Shown here: piece by piece, positions 50,080 to 58,928 of the stretch
How positions within the stretch are numbered: the first letter of the stretch is position 1
How the letters are laid out: each line of letters opens with the position of its first letter
From: UBA6918 sp040754425
GTDB taxonomy: Bacteria > Pseudomonadota > Gammaproteobacteria > Burkholderiales > Thiobacillaceae
DNA length: 64,000 bases
NCBI GenBank assembly: GCA_040754425.1
Contig: JBFMCR010000041.1
Location: forward strand, 52,304-116,303
Reading direction: 5' to 3'
Notes under the pieces: model-generated
What the model was told of the DNA's origin: nothing
What the model saw: only the letters and a program-made list of their open reading frames with translations
Database searches by the model: none
Translations under genes and position numbers: made by a program

Positions 50080-52044
50080 TCAGGCGGATCTTTCCAGGGC
50101 CGTCGCCTTGTTGCCGCTGTCGGCCAGGCTGTCGTTGACCAGCCCGTTCAGCTCTGCCAGCTGTTCCAGTTGAAGTGCAGTGGCGTCGACATTGGATTCG
50201 AGTTCCCTGATGCGCTCGTCCAGGGTTTCGGTCGCGTCGTGAATGCGCTGTACGCTCTCCAGCCTGCGCTTCAGCTGGATCTGGTGTTCGCGTACCTGGG
50301 TTTCCATGGGCGCGATCAGGGCCTTTAGCCAGGCTTCGGTTTCGCGGTTGGCGATTTCGTAGACCTGCACCACGCGACTGGCCAGGGTCTCGAAAAACTT
50401 CGAAGTCAGGCTTTGCTGGCCCTGGGTGAGCATTTGCAGCACGGTGTTGAAACGTTCGTTGAAAATGCGCTCCAGGCGTTCGATTTCCCTGTAAAAACGG
50501 ACCAGGTTGTGGGCGGGCGGGCTGACCGCGGCGAGCCCGTGCTCATCGCTGAACTTGCGATACATCGCGGTCATCATGGTCTGGATTTCGTCGACCTGGT
50601 GGCCGGCCTTGGAGAGATTGCCCTTCATGTTCGCAAAGAAGGCCAGCATGGCGTCGCGCATGTCGCGGGAAAAGCGGCTGGACTCCATGTCATGGCGGGT
50701 TTTCCTCACCTCGGCGTACAGGCGCTGGGTGCCGAGGTATTTGCGCAGCGTCTCGGCGTGGTGCGCGAATATGGTGCGCAGGGCCTTGAACTGGCTGATG
50801 CCCTTGTCGAACTGCCGGGTCTCCTGGTTGACCTTCTCCATGATCTGCGCAACCACGTCGCGGTTTTTGCCGCGCAGGTTCTCCAGTTCTTCGACCTGGT
50901 CCTGGACATTGGCAAGGCGCGCTTCCAGAAGTTCGGTGGTCTTGACCACCACGTCCTCGATGGCGCCCTGGGTTGACTGGCGAACCAGGTCTTGCTTGAA
51001 CGGAATGAGTTCGGCGGTGAGGGCGCTTTCCAGTTCGGGCAGGCGGCTTTTTTCCAGCAGGGCGGGATTGTGCCGCACCTTGGCGACCAGGGCTTTCTGC
51101 GCCGATACCGGATAGATCTGGGATTCCGGCAACTCCAGCTGGGCAGCGCTGATACGGACCTGCCTGGCGATTTCGGCGTTGACCTGATCCGTGCTCTTGA
51201 GATCGTCCCACAAGCCGTCGATCTTGTTCAGCACGACCAGACGGCCGCGGCTGGCCCCCTGCAGGGGGGCGATGTGCTTGCGCCAGATCTCGATGTCGCT
51301 CTTGGTCACGCCGGTGTCGGCGGCAAGGATGAACAGTACCGCATGTGCGCTTGGCAGCAGGTTGAGCGTCAGTTCTGGTTCCGTACCGATGGCATTGAGG
51401 CCGGGAGTGTCGAGAATGACGAGACCCTTTTCCAGCAGCGGGTGCGGGAAATTGATCAGGGCATGGCGCCAGCGCGGGATTTCCACCGCGCCATCGCGTG
51501 CCAGCGCGCGCGCGGTCTCTTCGTCTTCCGGGTTGATCAGGCCGTATTCGGCGGCGATTTCGCCCGGCACGTGCAATGTATCCGACAGCCGGCTCAGGGT
51601 TTCCCGCATCTGCTCGGCCGAGCTCACATCCAGCGGCAGCGTGGTCCATGCGTCCGGGTGGTGCTTGAAGTCCGCAACCGTGCCTTCGCGCGACTTGGTC
51701 TGGATCGGCAGCAGCCTGATGGACGGCGGGCTGCCGGCCTCGAAGAACAGTTCGGTCGGGCACATGGTGGTACGCCCCGCGGAAGAGGGCAGCACGCGCT
51801 GGCGATAGTCGGAAAAGAAGATCGCATTGATGAGCTCGGACTTGCCGCGCGAAAACTCGGCAACGAATGCGACATTGAGGCGGTCTTCCTGCAGGCGTTC
51901 GAGCAGCTGTTTCAGCTTGAGGTCGGTTTCCGCGTCGTTCAGCTCCTGGGCGGACAGCCAGTCGCGCAGGGCGAGGATGCGCTCGGAAACGCCGTTGCGC
52001 CAGTTGCTGTAATGCTCGAATTCGGAAACCAGGGTAGTGGACAT
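50080..52044 (-). CDS. Dynamin-like GTPase
   Basis: A 654-residue large GTPase. G1 reads AEFSRGKS (62-69), where the first Gly of GxxxxGKS is Ala. G3 is DTPGLNAI and G4 is LNKIDG. The long C-terminal half is predicted coiled coil and helical (about 330-640), as in dynamin-family assembly domains. No TM helix is evident. Members of this family act in membrane remodelling or stress; the role here is unknown. It is read away from mutM's downstream end. Confidence 0.82.
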   Translation of the reverse strand: MSTTLVSEFEHYSNWRNGVSERILALRDWLSAQELNDAETDLKLKQLLERLQEDRLNVAFVAEFSRGKSELINAIFFSDYRQRVLPSSAGRTTMCPTELFFEAGSPPSIRLLPIQTKSREGTVADFKHHPDAWTTLPLDVSSAEQMRETLSRLSDTLHVPGEIAAEYGLINPEDEETARALARDGAVEIPRWRHALINFPHPLLEKGLVILDTPGLNAIGTEPELTLNLLPSAHAVLFILAADTGVTKSDIEIWRKHIAPLQGASRGRLVVLNKIDGLWDDLKSTDQVNAEIARQVRISAAQLELPESQIYPVSAQKALVAKVRHNPALLEKSRLPELESALTAELIPFKQDLVRQSTQGAIEDVVVKTTELLEARLANVQDQVEELENLRGKNRDVVAQIMEKVNQETRQFDKGISQFKALRTIFAHHAETLRKYLGTQRLYAEVRKTRHDMESSRFSRDMRDAMLAFFANMKGNLSKAGHQVDEIQTMMTAMYRKFSDEHGLAAVSPPAHNLVRFYREIERLERIFNERFNTVLQMLTQGQQSLTSKFFETLASRVVQVYEIANRETEAWLKALIAPMETQVREHQIQLKRRLESVQRIHDATETLDERIRELESNVDATALQLEQLAELNGLVNDSLADSGNKATALERSA

Positions 52045-52116
52045 GGTTTTCAGTCCTTGTTCGTCAACGTAAACGGTAACGGCCGGCCGACGCGCATCTT
52101 GAACGCAGTCGCCAGA

Positions 52117-52929
52117 CTATTTCTGGCACATCGGGCAGTAATAGGCGGAGCGCAGGCCGCTGATCAGCCTCTTGATCGGCGTGCCGCAAACCTTGCAGGG
52201 CAGGCCGGCGCGACCATAAACCCTGGCGTGCAACTGAAAATAGCCCAATTCGCCGTCGGCCGCAACGTAGTCGCGCAGCGAACTGCCGCCCGCGTCGATG
52301 GCGCTTTGCAGCGTGGACTTGATGGCGGCGGCAAGCTTCGCGCATGCGGCGCGCGACAGGCGGCCGGCGGTGCGGCCCGGGCGGATCCCGGCGCAAAACA
52401 GGGATTCGCAGGCATAGATGTTGCCCACGCCCGCCACGACCTTGCCGTCCATGATCAGGTTCTTGATGCCGGTCTTGCGCCCGCGGCAGGCTGCGTACAG
52501 GTGTCGGGCGTCAAAATCGGCAGTCAAAGGCTCCGGCCCCAGATGGGCCAACAGGGGATGGCTTGCCGGGTCTTCGCTCAGCAGCACGGCCCCGAAGCGG
52601 CGCGGGTCGCGCAGGCGCAGCATTTTGCCGCCGCAAAACAGCCAGTCCACGTGGTCGTGCGCGGCAGGAGGCTCGTCCCTGTGCACAAAGCGCAGGCTGC
52701 CGGACATGCCCAGATGCACGATCAGGAAAAGTCCGCCGAAATCGAACAGCAGGTATTTGCCGCGACGCTTGATGGACAGCAGCTTTCTGCCCGCGAGCCT
52801 GGCGTCGAGATTCGCCGGGACCGGCCAGCGCAGGCGTCCGTCGCGCACCTCGATCGCTTCGAGCGTTTTTCCCTTCAAGCGCGGTTCGATCCCGCGGCGG
52901 GTGGTTTCGACTTCGGGCAGTTCCGGCAT
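52117..52929 (-). CDS. mutM: Formamidopyrimidine-DNA glycosylase
   Basis: A 270-residue base-excision repair enzyme that removes 8-oxoguanine and cleaves the strand. The mature N-terminal Pro2-Glu3 (MPELPEVETTRRGI) is the catalytic site, so ATG 52929 is the start, not the earlier in-frame ATG. Lys near LSIKRRGKYLL and the C-terminal zinc finger CKVCG...CPMCQ are present. It is divergent from the small secreted protein gene. Confidence 0.95.
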   Translation of the reverse strand: MPELPEVETTRRGIEPRLKGKTLEAIEVRDGRLRWPVPANLDARLAGRKLLSIKRRGKYLLFDFGGLFLIVHLGMSGSLRFVHRDEPPAAHDHVDWLFCGGKMLRLRDPRRFGAVLLSEDPASHPLLAHLGPEPLTADFDARHLYAACRGRKTGIKNLIMDGKVVAGVGNIYACESLFCAGIRPGRTAGRLSRAACAKLAAAIKSTLQSAIDAGGSSLRDYVAADGELGYFQLHARVYGRAGLPCKVCGTPIKRLISGLRSAYYCPMCQK

Positions 52930-52964
52930 GCGATGCGGCAAGGACAGGGCTCAGGCCGCCAGTG

Positions 52965-52970
52965 TAGAAT
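52965..52970 (+). promoter_or_regulatory. -10 element directly before a GTG start
   Basis: TAGAAT ends seven bases before the GTG at 52977, so the expected transcription start coincides with the start codon. No ribosome site is seen. This suggests a leaderless mRNA. Confidence 0.45.
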
Positions 52971-52976
52971 AATTCC

Positions 52977-53282
52977 GTGAGCCGCGCCCTCCATGCCCTT
53001 TTGCTCGTCTTCGCCTTCCTGTTCGCCCAGGCGGGATGGACCGCGCATACGGCCAGCCATGTCGTGGAAGAAAAGCACGGCAGCGACGGCAGCCTGCCGG
53101 CGGATTCGTCCTGCGAGCTTTGCGTGGCTTATGCCCAGCTCGCGGGGGGCGCGCCTCTGCCCGATGCGCCCGGCCTGCCGGCCTGCAGCGCGCGCCATGA
53201 GGCGCCCGCTTCGTTTACGGCGTTGCCGGTTTTTCGCAGCCATCATCGTTCGCGCGCCCGCGCACCCCCCGTTTTTTCCTGA
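52977..53282 (+). CDS. Small secreted Cys/His-containing protein
   Basis: A 101-residue protein with a signal peptide (ALHALLLVFAFLFAQAG) and a mature part with HTASHVVEEKHG and SSCELCVAYAQLAGG. The CxxC and several His suggest metal binding. Similar short proteins precede zinc-uptake genes in other betaproteobacteria, as I recall. The start is GTG with no ribosome site. A porin-like gene and znuA-like gene follow. Confidence 0.6.
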   Translation: MSRALHALLLVFAFLFAQAGWTAHTASHVVEEKHGSDGSLPADSSCELCVAYAQLAGGAPLPDAPGLPACSARHEAPASFTALPVFRSHHRSRARAPPVFS

Positions 53283-53355
53283 ACGCCGTTTTCGATCATG
53301 CCGGACTGGCCATTGCCCGCCGGCGCGTCACGTTGTTCTGTCCAAAGGGGAAAAC

Positions 53356-54744
53356 ATGTTCAAACGCACTTTGATGGCGGCTGCCGTCGCGGGTCTTTTT
53401 TCGACTTCGGCGTATGCGGTCACGGAAGCCGATTGGGCTGCGATGAAGGAGGAGATCCGGCAAATGAAGGCCGACTACGAGGCCCGCATCGCCGAACTGG
53501 AAAGCCGCGTGAAGGCGGCCGAAGCCAAAGCCGCCGTGGCCGAAGACAGGGCCGTGGAGGCCCAAACCCGGGCGCAGGCGGAAACGCCCGGGCCTGTGCA
53601 AAAAGGCTTCAACCCCGATATTTCGCTGATCCTGCAGGGCAGGTACGCCAACATGGAAGATCTGGACGAGCGCCATCTGACCGGTTTTTTGCCGGCCGGG
53701 CACGAGCATGGCGCAAAGCGGGGGTTTTCCATCGACCATACCGAGCTTGCCATGTCTGCCAATGTCGATCGATTGTTCAAGGGATATGCCAATCTGGCGC
53801 TGATCGACGAAGAGGTGGAAGTCGAGGAAGCCTGGTTCCAGACACTGGCACTCGGCAACGGTTTCAGTCTCAAGGGCGGCCGCTTCCTGTCCGCCCTGGG
53901 TTACCAGAACGAGCAACACCCGCATGCCTGGGATTTCGCCGACAACAACCTGGTGTACAAGGCGCTGTTCGGCGAGAGCTACGGGCAGGACGGCCTGCAA
54001 ATCAAGTGGGTGGCGCCGAGCGATCTGTTCATCGAGCCGTTCGTGGAAATCAGCCGCGGATCGGCTTTTCCCGGTACCGACCGCAACATCAACGGCGCCG
54101 GCGCCGTGACGGCCGGGGTGCACGTGGGCGGAGATGTCGGTACGTCCAACAGTTGGCGTGCAGGCGTTTCCTATCTGACGACGAAAGCCGAGGACAGGGG
54201 GTTCGATGGCCACGATGCGGCCGATGTCGAGGTTCTGGGGGCGTTCTCGGGCAAGTCGAAAACCTGGCTCGCGGACATGGTGTGGAAATGGGCGCCGGAC
54301 GGCAATGCGCGCGAGCGCAATCTGAAATTCGTCGCCGAATACTTCCGCCGCGACGAATCGGGCACGCTCGATTGCGACGATGCCGACCCGCTGTCGCCAA
54401 GTGCCTGCACGGGGGGGGTGAGCGGCCCCTACGAGTCCGACCAGTCCGGCCTTTATGCGCAGGCGGTGTACCAGTTCATGCCGCAATGGCGCGTGGGCTA
54501 CCGTTATGACCGCCTGTGGCGCGGAGACGTCGATTTCAACGGCGCCGACATCGGCGCCGTCATCGCTTCGCTGGCGGACCACGACCCCACCCGGCACAGC
54601 GTGATGCTGGACTGGAGCCCGTCGGAATTTTCGCTCCTGCGTTTGCAATACAGCAAGGACAGGAGCATGGACGGCCAGGACGAGAACCAGTGGCTGCTCC
54701 AGTACGTTCTCAGTCTGGGCGCGCACGGCGCGCACAAATTTTGA
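53356..54744 (+). CDS. Outer-membrane porin-like protein of a metal-uptake locus
   Basis: A 462-residue protein. A signal peptide (about 1-21, ending AYA) is followed by an N-terminal coiled coil (about 24-80, with ADYEARIAELESRVKAAEAK in part) and then a beta-barrel region of alternating polar and hydrophobic strands to the C-terminal Phe (AHKF). An N-terminal coiled coil with a barrel is seen in OprO/P-like and zinc-regulated OM proteins. No TonB box or plug is visible, so a porin is more likely than a TonB receptor. AAGGGGAAAA precedes the ATG. Confidence 0.7.
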   Translation: MFKRTLMAAAVAGLFSTSAYAVTEADWAAMKEEIRQMKADYEARIAELESRVKAAEAKAAVAEDRAVEAQTRAQAETPGPVQKGFNPDISLILQGRYANMEDLDERHLTGFLPAGHEHGAKRGFSIDHTELAMSANVDRLFKGYANLALIDEEVEVEEAWFQTLALGNGFSLKGGRFLSALGYQNEQHPHAWDFADNNLVYKALFGESYGQDGLQIKWVAPSDLFIEPFVEISRGSAFPGTDRNINGAGAVTAGVHVGGDVGTSNSWRAGVSYLTTKAEDRGFDGHDAADVEVLGAFSGKSKTWLADMVWKWAPDGNARERNLKFVAEYFRRDESGTLDCDDADPLSPSACTGGVSGPYESDQSGLYAQAVYQFMPQWRVGYRYDRLWRGDVDFNGADIGAVIASLADHDPTRHSVMLDWSPSEFSLLRLQYSKDRSMDGQDENQWLLQYVLSLGAHGAHKF

Positions 54745-54765
54745 GTTTTGTTTTAAGGAGACGCC

Positions 54766-55668
54766 ATGAACGCACGGAACTTTTTGCTTGCCCTGGGCAT
54801 GCTGCTGCTTGCCGGCACGGCGCATGCCGCGCTCGACGTCTTCGCCTGCGAGCCCGAATGGGCCGCGCTGGCAGAAGAATTGGGCGGGGAGAAGCTGAGG
54901 GTCTATGCGGCGACCACGGCCATGCAGGACCCGCACCATATCCAGGCGCGGCCTTCGCTGATCGCGAAAATGCGCCAGGCGGACCTGGTCGTGTGCACCG
55001 GGGCGGAGCTCGAGATCGGCTGGCTGCCGGTGCTGCTGGCCGAGTCCGGCAATGCGCGCGTGCAGCCGGGCGGCGCGGGCTATTTCGAGGCGGCGCGCCA
55101 TGTCGCTTTGCTGGAAAAGCCGACGCGCGTCGATCGCAGCATGGGCGACGTGCACGCTGCGGGCAATCCGCACATCCAGACCGATCCGCGCAATATCGCC
55201 AAGGTGGCGGACGCGCTGGTGAAAGTCCTGATGCAGCTCGATTCGCCCAATGCCGCCGAGTACCGGCGGCGCGGCCAGGATTTCCAGATTCGCTGGAGCC
55301 AGGCCATGCGCAACTGGGAAACCCGCGCCGCCCCGCTCAGGGGCGTGCCGGTGGCGGTCCAGCACAATGCTTTCCCCTATCTGGAAGCATGGCTGGGCCT
55401 GAAACGCGTGGCCGTGCTGGAAGCCAAGCCCGGCGTGTCGCCGTCGGCCGCGCATCTTGCCGCCGTGCTGGCCGGACTGGAAAACCGGCCGGCGAGGATG
55501 GTGCTGCGCGCGGCCTATCAGCCCCGGCGCCCGAGCGCCTGGCTGGCCGAGCGGGCCGCGATTCCGATCGTGACCCTGCCGTTTACGGTTGGCGGCAGTG
55601 AACGGGCGGGAGACTTGTTCGGGCTGTTCGATGACACCGTCGATCGCCTGCTGGCGGCGTTGCCATGA
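54766..55668 (+). CDS. ABC transporter metal-binding protein (ZnuA-like)
   Basis: A 300-residue cluster A-I solute-binding protein with a signal peptide (about 1-21). Candidate metal ligands are His57/58 (QDPHH), His135 (GNPHIQ) and His200 (VQHNAF), the usual three-His plus Asp/Glu scheme. A long His-rich loop, common in ZnuA, is absent. Zinc or manganese is likely. ATGA overlap couples it to the permease gene. Confidence 0.85.
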   Translation: MNARNFLLALGMLLLAGTAHAALDVFACEPEWAALAEELGGEKLRVYAATTAMQDPHHIQARPSLIAKMRQADLVVCTGAELEIGWLPVLLAESGNARVQPGGAGYFEAARHVALLEKPTRVDRSMGDVHAAGNPHIQTDPRNIAKVADALVKVLMQLDSPNAAEYRRRGQDFQIRWSQAMRNWETRAAPLRGVPVAVQHNAFPYLEAWLGLKRVAVLEAKPGVSPSAAHLAAVLAGLENRPARMVLRAAYQPRRPSAWLAERAAIPIVTLPFTVGGSERAGDLFGLFDDTVDRLLAALP

Positions 55669-56447
55669 CGCCGGCGGCCGTGGATTTCGTTCTTCTGGGC
55701 CCGGCTTTCGCCGCCGGCCTGCTGATTCTGGCGACACATGTGCCGCTGGGCCGGCAGGTGCTGGCACGCGGCATCGTGTTTCTCGACCTGGCGGTGGCGC
55801 AGATGGCCGCGCTCGGCGTGATCGTCGCGCATTATGCCGGGCTGGAGGCGGCGTGGGCGGTGCAGTTGTCTGCCGTGTTGACGGCGGCAGGGGGGGGCAT
55901 GCTGCTGTACCAGGCCGAGAAGCGCTGGCCCCGGACTCAGGAGGCGCTGATCGGCTCGGTCTTCGTGGTGGCGTCCAGCCTGGGCATTCTGCTGCTGGCG
56001 CACGATCCGCACGGGGGCGAAGCGCTGCAGGATCTGCTGGCCGGCCAGATCCTTTGGGTCAGTGAAGAGCAGTTGCAGGCGGCGGCGGCCGTCACGGCAT
56101 CGCTGGGGATATTGCTGCTGACGCACTGGGGGCGCGGCGGCATGGGCTTTTACCTGCTGTTTGCCGTTGCCGTCACGCTTTCGGTACAGCTGGCGGGGGT
56201 GTTTCTGGTGTTTGCCAGCCTGATCTTGCCGGCACTGGCCGTGCGCGGGCTGTCGGGCCGGCTTGCATTGTGCGCCGGCTGGGGGCTCGGTGCGCTGGGC
56301 TACGCCATCGGCCTGGCTTTGTCTGCGCTGTTCGATCTGCCCTCAGGCGCGGTCGTGGTTTGCGCACTGGCGCTGTGTGCCTTGGTGTTTGTCGGCGCAA
56401 TTTTGCCGCGCATGCGGGCGGATAAGGAACGCTTGGGGCTAAAATGA
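55665..56447 (+). CDS. ABC transporter metal permease (ZnuB-like)
   Basis: A 260-residue ABC-3 family permease with about eight TM helices. RGIVFLDLAVAQMAALGV is the conserved ABC-3 start segment and VFLVFASLILPALAVRG the second. It would import the metal delivered by the preceding binding protein. No ATPase gene (znuC) lies beside it. The next gene starts 31 bases later and is unrelated. Confidence 0.83.
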   Translation: MTPAAVDFVLLGPAFAAGLLILATHVPLGRQVLARGIVFLDLAVAQMAALGVIVAHYAGLEAAWAVQLSAVLTAAGGGMLLYQAEKRWPRTQEALIGSVFVVASSLGILLLAHDPHGGEALQDLLAGQILWVSEEQLQAAAAVTASLGILLLTHWGRGGMGFYLLFAVAVTLSVQLAGVFLVFASLILPALAVRGLSGRLALCAGWGLGALGYAIGLALSALFDLPSGAVVVCALALCALVFVGAILPRMRADKERLGLK

Positions 56448-56478
56448 TTCCAATCATCAAGCCCGTTACGGATATGCC

Positions 56479-58209
56479 ATGCCCCGCCTTCGTTTTTTTC
56501 TTCTTGGCTGCGGCCTGATCCTGTCAGGATGCGCACAAAACCCGCCGCAGCTTAACACAGAGGCGGTTACGCCTGATCCGCACGCCGGCAAACAGGCCGA
56601 GGCGGAAGCGCAGGCCGCGCTTCCGTCCGTGCCGCTGACGGACGATCTGCTGTTCCAGTTCCTGCTTTCCGAAATCGCCGGCCAGCGCGGCATGCTGGAT
56701 CTGTCCAAGGACGGCTATCTCGATCTTGCGCGCAAGACCCGTGATCCGCGCGTGGTCAGGCGTGCGGCGGAAATCGCGATTTATGCCCATGACCAGGAAG
56801 CAGCGCTGGAAATGAGCCGGCTCTGGCTCGAACTGGAGCCGGATTCCGCCCGCGCCCGGCAGACCCTGGTCGTGCTGCTGATTTCCCGGGGGCGGATGGA
56901 AGAAGCCGCGCCGCACCTGGAAAAAATTCTCGGCGGCGCCGACGCCGGCGCGGGGTTCATGCAACTGCCGGCGCTGTTTGCCAAAACGCGCGACACGGCT
57001 GCGGTCTACAAACTGGTTGCCGCGCTTGCACGAAAGCACCCCGAACTGGCCGAGGCGCAATATGCCCTGGCTCATGCGGCGCTGCAGGCGGGTTATGCGG
57101 AAGCGGCGCAGGCGGCGCTGATGCAGGCGGACAGGCTGAAACCGGGATGGGAGCCCGCAGCCTTGCTGCGCGCACAGGTGCTGGCCAAGTCTTCCCACGC
57201 CGCGGCGCTGGATTTCCTCGGCAGTTTCGTGCACCAGTACCCCGCTGCGCGGGATGTGCGCCTGGCTTATGCCCGCATGCTGGTTGGCGCCAACAGGTTG
57301 AACGAGGCGCGCAATCAGTTTGCGCGCCTGGCGCAGGAAATTCCCGACAGTTCAGAAGTCATGCTGGCGGCGGGGCTGCTGTCTTTGCAGATGCGCAAAT
57401 TCGACGATGCGGAAACCTATCTCGGCCGCGCACTGGAGCTGGGGCACGAAGACGACGGCGTGGTGCGTTATTACCTTGGGCAAATCGCCGAAGAGCGCAA
57501 GGATTACGAACTGGCGCGAGAGTATTACCTTGCCATTACCGGTGGCGAGTATCTGGTCAGTTCGCGCACGCGTCTGGCTTCGATGCTGGCGCGTCAGGGC
57601 AAGTTCGACGAGGCTCGCGCGGTGCTGAAAACGGTCGTGCCGGCAGACGATGCGCAGAAAGTCCAGCTCATCCAGGCCGAGGCGGACCTGTTGCGCGAGG
57701 CCAAGGACTATGCCGCCGTTTTTGCGCTGCTCGATGCGGCCGTAAAGTCGCACCCGGAGCACAGCGACCTGCTTTACGACCGTGCCATGGCGGCTGAAAA
57801 ACTGGGCAGGCTGGACGTGCTGGAGGCCGATCTGCGCAAGGTCATCAAGCTCAGGCCGGATTATGCGCATGCTTACAATGCCTTGGGCTATACGCTGGCG
57901 GAAAGGACCGATCGCCTGAACGAGGCGGGGGAGTTGCTCGACAAGGCGCTGGCGCTGGCGCCGGACGATCCCTTCATTCTCGACAGCATGGGCTGGCTTT
58001 ATTACCGCAAGGGCAACCTGGACAAGGCGCGCGAGTTTCTCGAGCGCGCCTGGCAGATGCGCCGGGATCCGGAAATCGCCGCGCACCTGGGAGAGGTGTT
58101 ATGGATGAAAGGCAGCCGCGGCGAGGCCAGGGAGCTTTGGCGTGACGCGCTGCAAAACGATCCGGGGAATGAAGTGCTGATCGAGACACTGAAGAAATTC
58201 GAGCAGTAG
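56479..58209 (+). CDS. Tetratricopeptide-repeat lipoprotein
   Basis: A 576-residue lipoprotein (lipobox LSGC, Cys18) made of many TPR-like helical pairs from about residue 60 to the end. The best repeats are near 440-560 (for example HAYNALGYTLAERTDRL). It is probably held on the periplasmic face of a membrane and used for protein interactions. It precedes lolB, so a role in envelope biogenesis is plausible but not shown. Confidence 0.85.
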   Translation: MPRLRFFLLGCGLILSGCAQNPPQLNTEAVTPDPHAGKQAEAEAQAALPSVPLTDDLLFQFLLSEIAGQRGMLDLSKDGYLDLARKTRDPRVVRRAAEIAIYAHDQEAALEMSRLWLELEPDSARARQTLVVLLISRGRMEEAAPHLEKILGGADAGAGFMQLPALFAKTRDTAAVYKLVAALARKHPELAEAQYALAHAALQAGYAEAAQAALMQADRLKPGWEPAALLRAQVLAKSSHAAALDFLGSFVHQYPAARDVRLAYARMLVGANRLNEARNQFARLAQEIPDSSEVMLAAGLLSLQMRKFDDAETYLGRALELGHEDDGVVRYYLGQIAEERKDYELAREYYLAITGGEYLVSSRTRLASMLARQGKFDEARAVLKTVVPADDAQKVQLIQAEADLLREAKDYAAVFALLDAAVKSHPEHSDLLYDRAMAAEKLGRLDVLEADLRKVIKLRPDYAHAYNALGYTLAERTDRLNEAGELLDKALALAPDDPFILDSMGWLYYRKGNLDKAREFLERAWQMRRDPEIAAHLGEVLWMKGSRGEARELWRDALQNDPGNEVLIETLKKFEQ

Positions 58210-58376
58210 TCAGGCATGGTGTTCGACGACGCATTTTCGGCCCCGGAAGATGTCGAGGCATCGGTCGCGGGGCTGAACGGCTTTCCCTCCACCGGTCTTG
58301 CGCGGCAGCGGGACGGCGAATGCACCAGCCGGATGCCGCGGCCGGGCCCGATTCATTCGGCATGGGGAGAAGCGGC

Positions 58377-58928
58377 TTGAGGTTCGCCCAGGCATTGCTC
58401 GCCGGCCTTTTTGCCTTGGCGCTCCACGGTTGCGCCGGTCTGCCTGCGGCAGGAAAGCCGGCCGGGATGTTGCAGGCGTTCAGCCTGCAAGGGCGGGTAT
58501 CGGTCAAGTATGGCGACGAATCCCTGTCCGGCCAGTTGAACTGGCAGGCGTGGGCTGGGGGCGACGAGGTGCTGCTTTCCACCCCCCTGGGCCAAGGGCT
58601 GGCGAGCATCCGCCGCGATGAGCAGGGGGTCAGCCTGAGCCGGCCGGGCGAGCCGCCGGTGCGGGCGGAGAACGTCGAGATGCTCACCCTGTCGGAGCTG
58701 GGCTTCCGGCTGCCCCTGTCCGGCCTGCGCTACTGGATCCAGGGCCGCCCCGATCCTGCGCGCGCGAGCGAAGTGAGCCTCAACGCCTCCGGCGGCGTGA
58801 ACCGGATCTTTCAGGACGGCTGGGAGATCGAATATCCGGAGTTCGCGGAGCACCGTCCGCGCAAGATTTACGTCAGCCGCGAAGATCTGGAAATCCGTCT
58901 GGTGATCGACACATGGCAGGCGAACTGA
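58377..58928 (+). CDS. lolB: Outer-membrane lipoprotein LolB
   Basis: A 183-residue lipoprotein that inserts lipoproteins into the outer membrane. The signal peptide RFAQALLAGLFALALHGC ends in a lipobox Cys. The body matches LolB (FSLQGRVSVKYGDESLSGQLNW in part, GRPDPARAS). TTG at 58377 has GGGGAG eight bases upstream and gives a compact signal peptide; ATG 58362 is the alternative. It overlaps ispE by 16 bases, the usual lolB-ispE coupling. Confidence 0.85.
   Translation: MRFAQALLAGLFALALHGCAGLPAAGKPAGMLQAFSLQGRVSVKYGDESLSGQLNWQAWAGGDEVLLSTPLGQGLASIRRDEQGVSLSRPGEPPVRAENVEMLTLSELGFRLPLSGLRYWIQGRPDPARASEVSLNASGGVNRIFQDGWEIEYPEFAEHRPRKIYVSREDLEIRLVIDTWQAN

Noticed and set aside
52930..53355. 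Zur box near the metal-uptake genes
   Set aside because: No palindrome like the AT-rich Zur consensus was found before the secreted protein or the porin gene.
53296..55767. Open minus-strand frame of 823 codons opposite the porin and znuA-like genes
   Set aside because: It is antisense to genes with clear domains and shows only biased Arg/Gly/His composition, so it is a GC-driven shadow.
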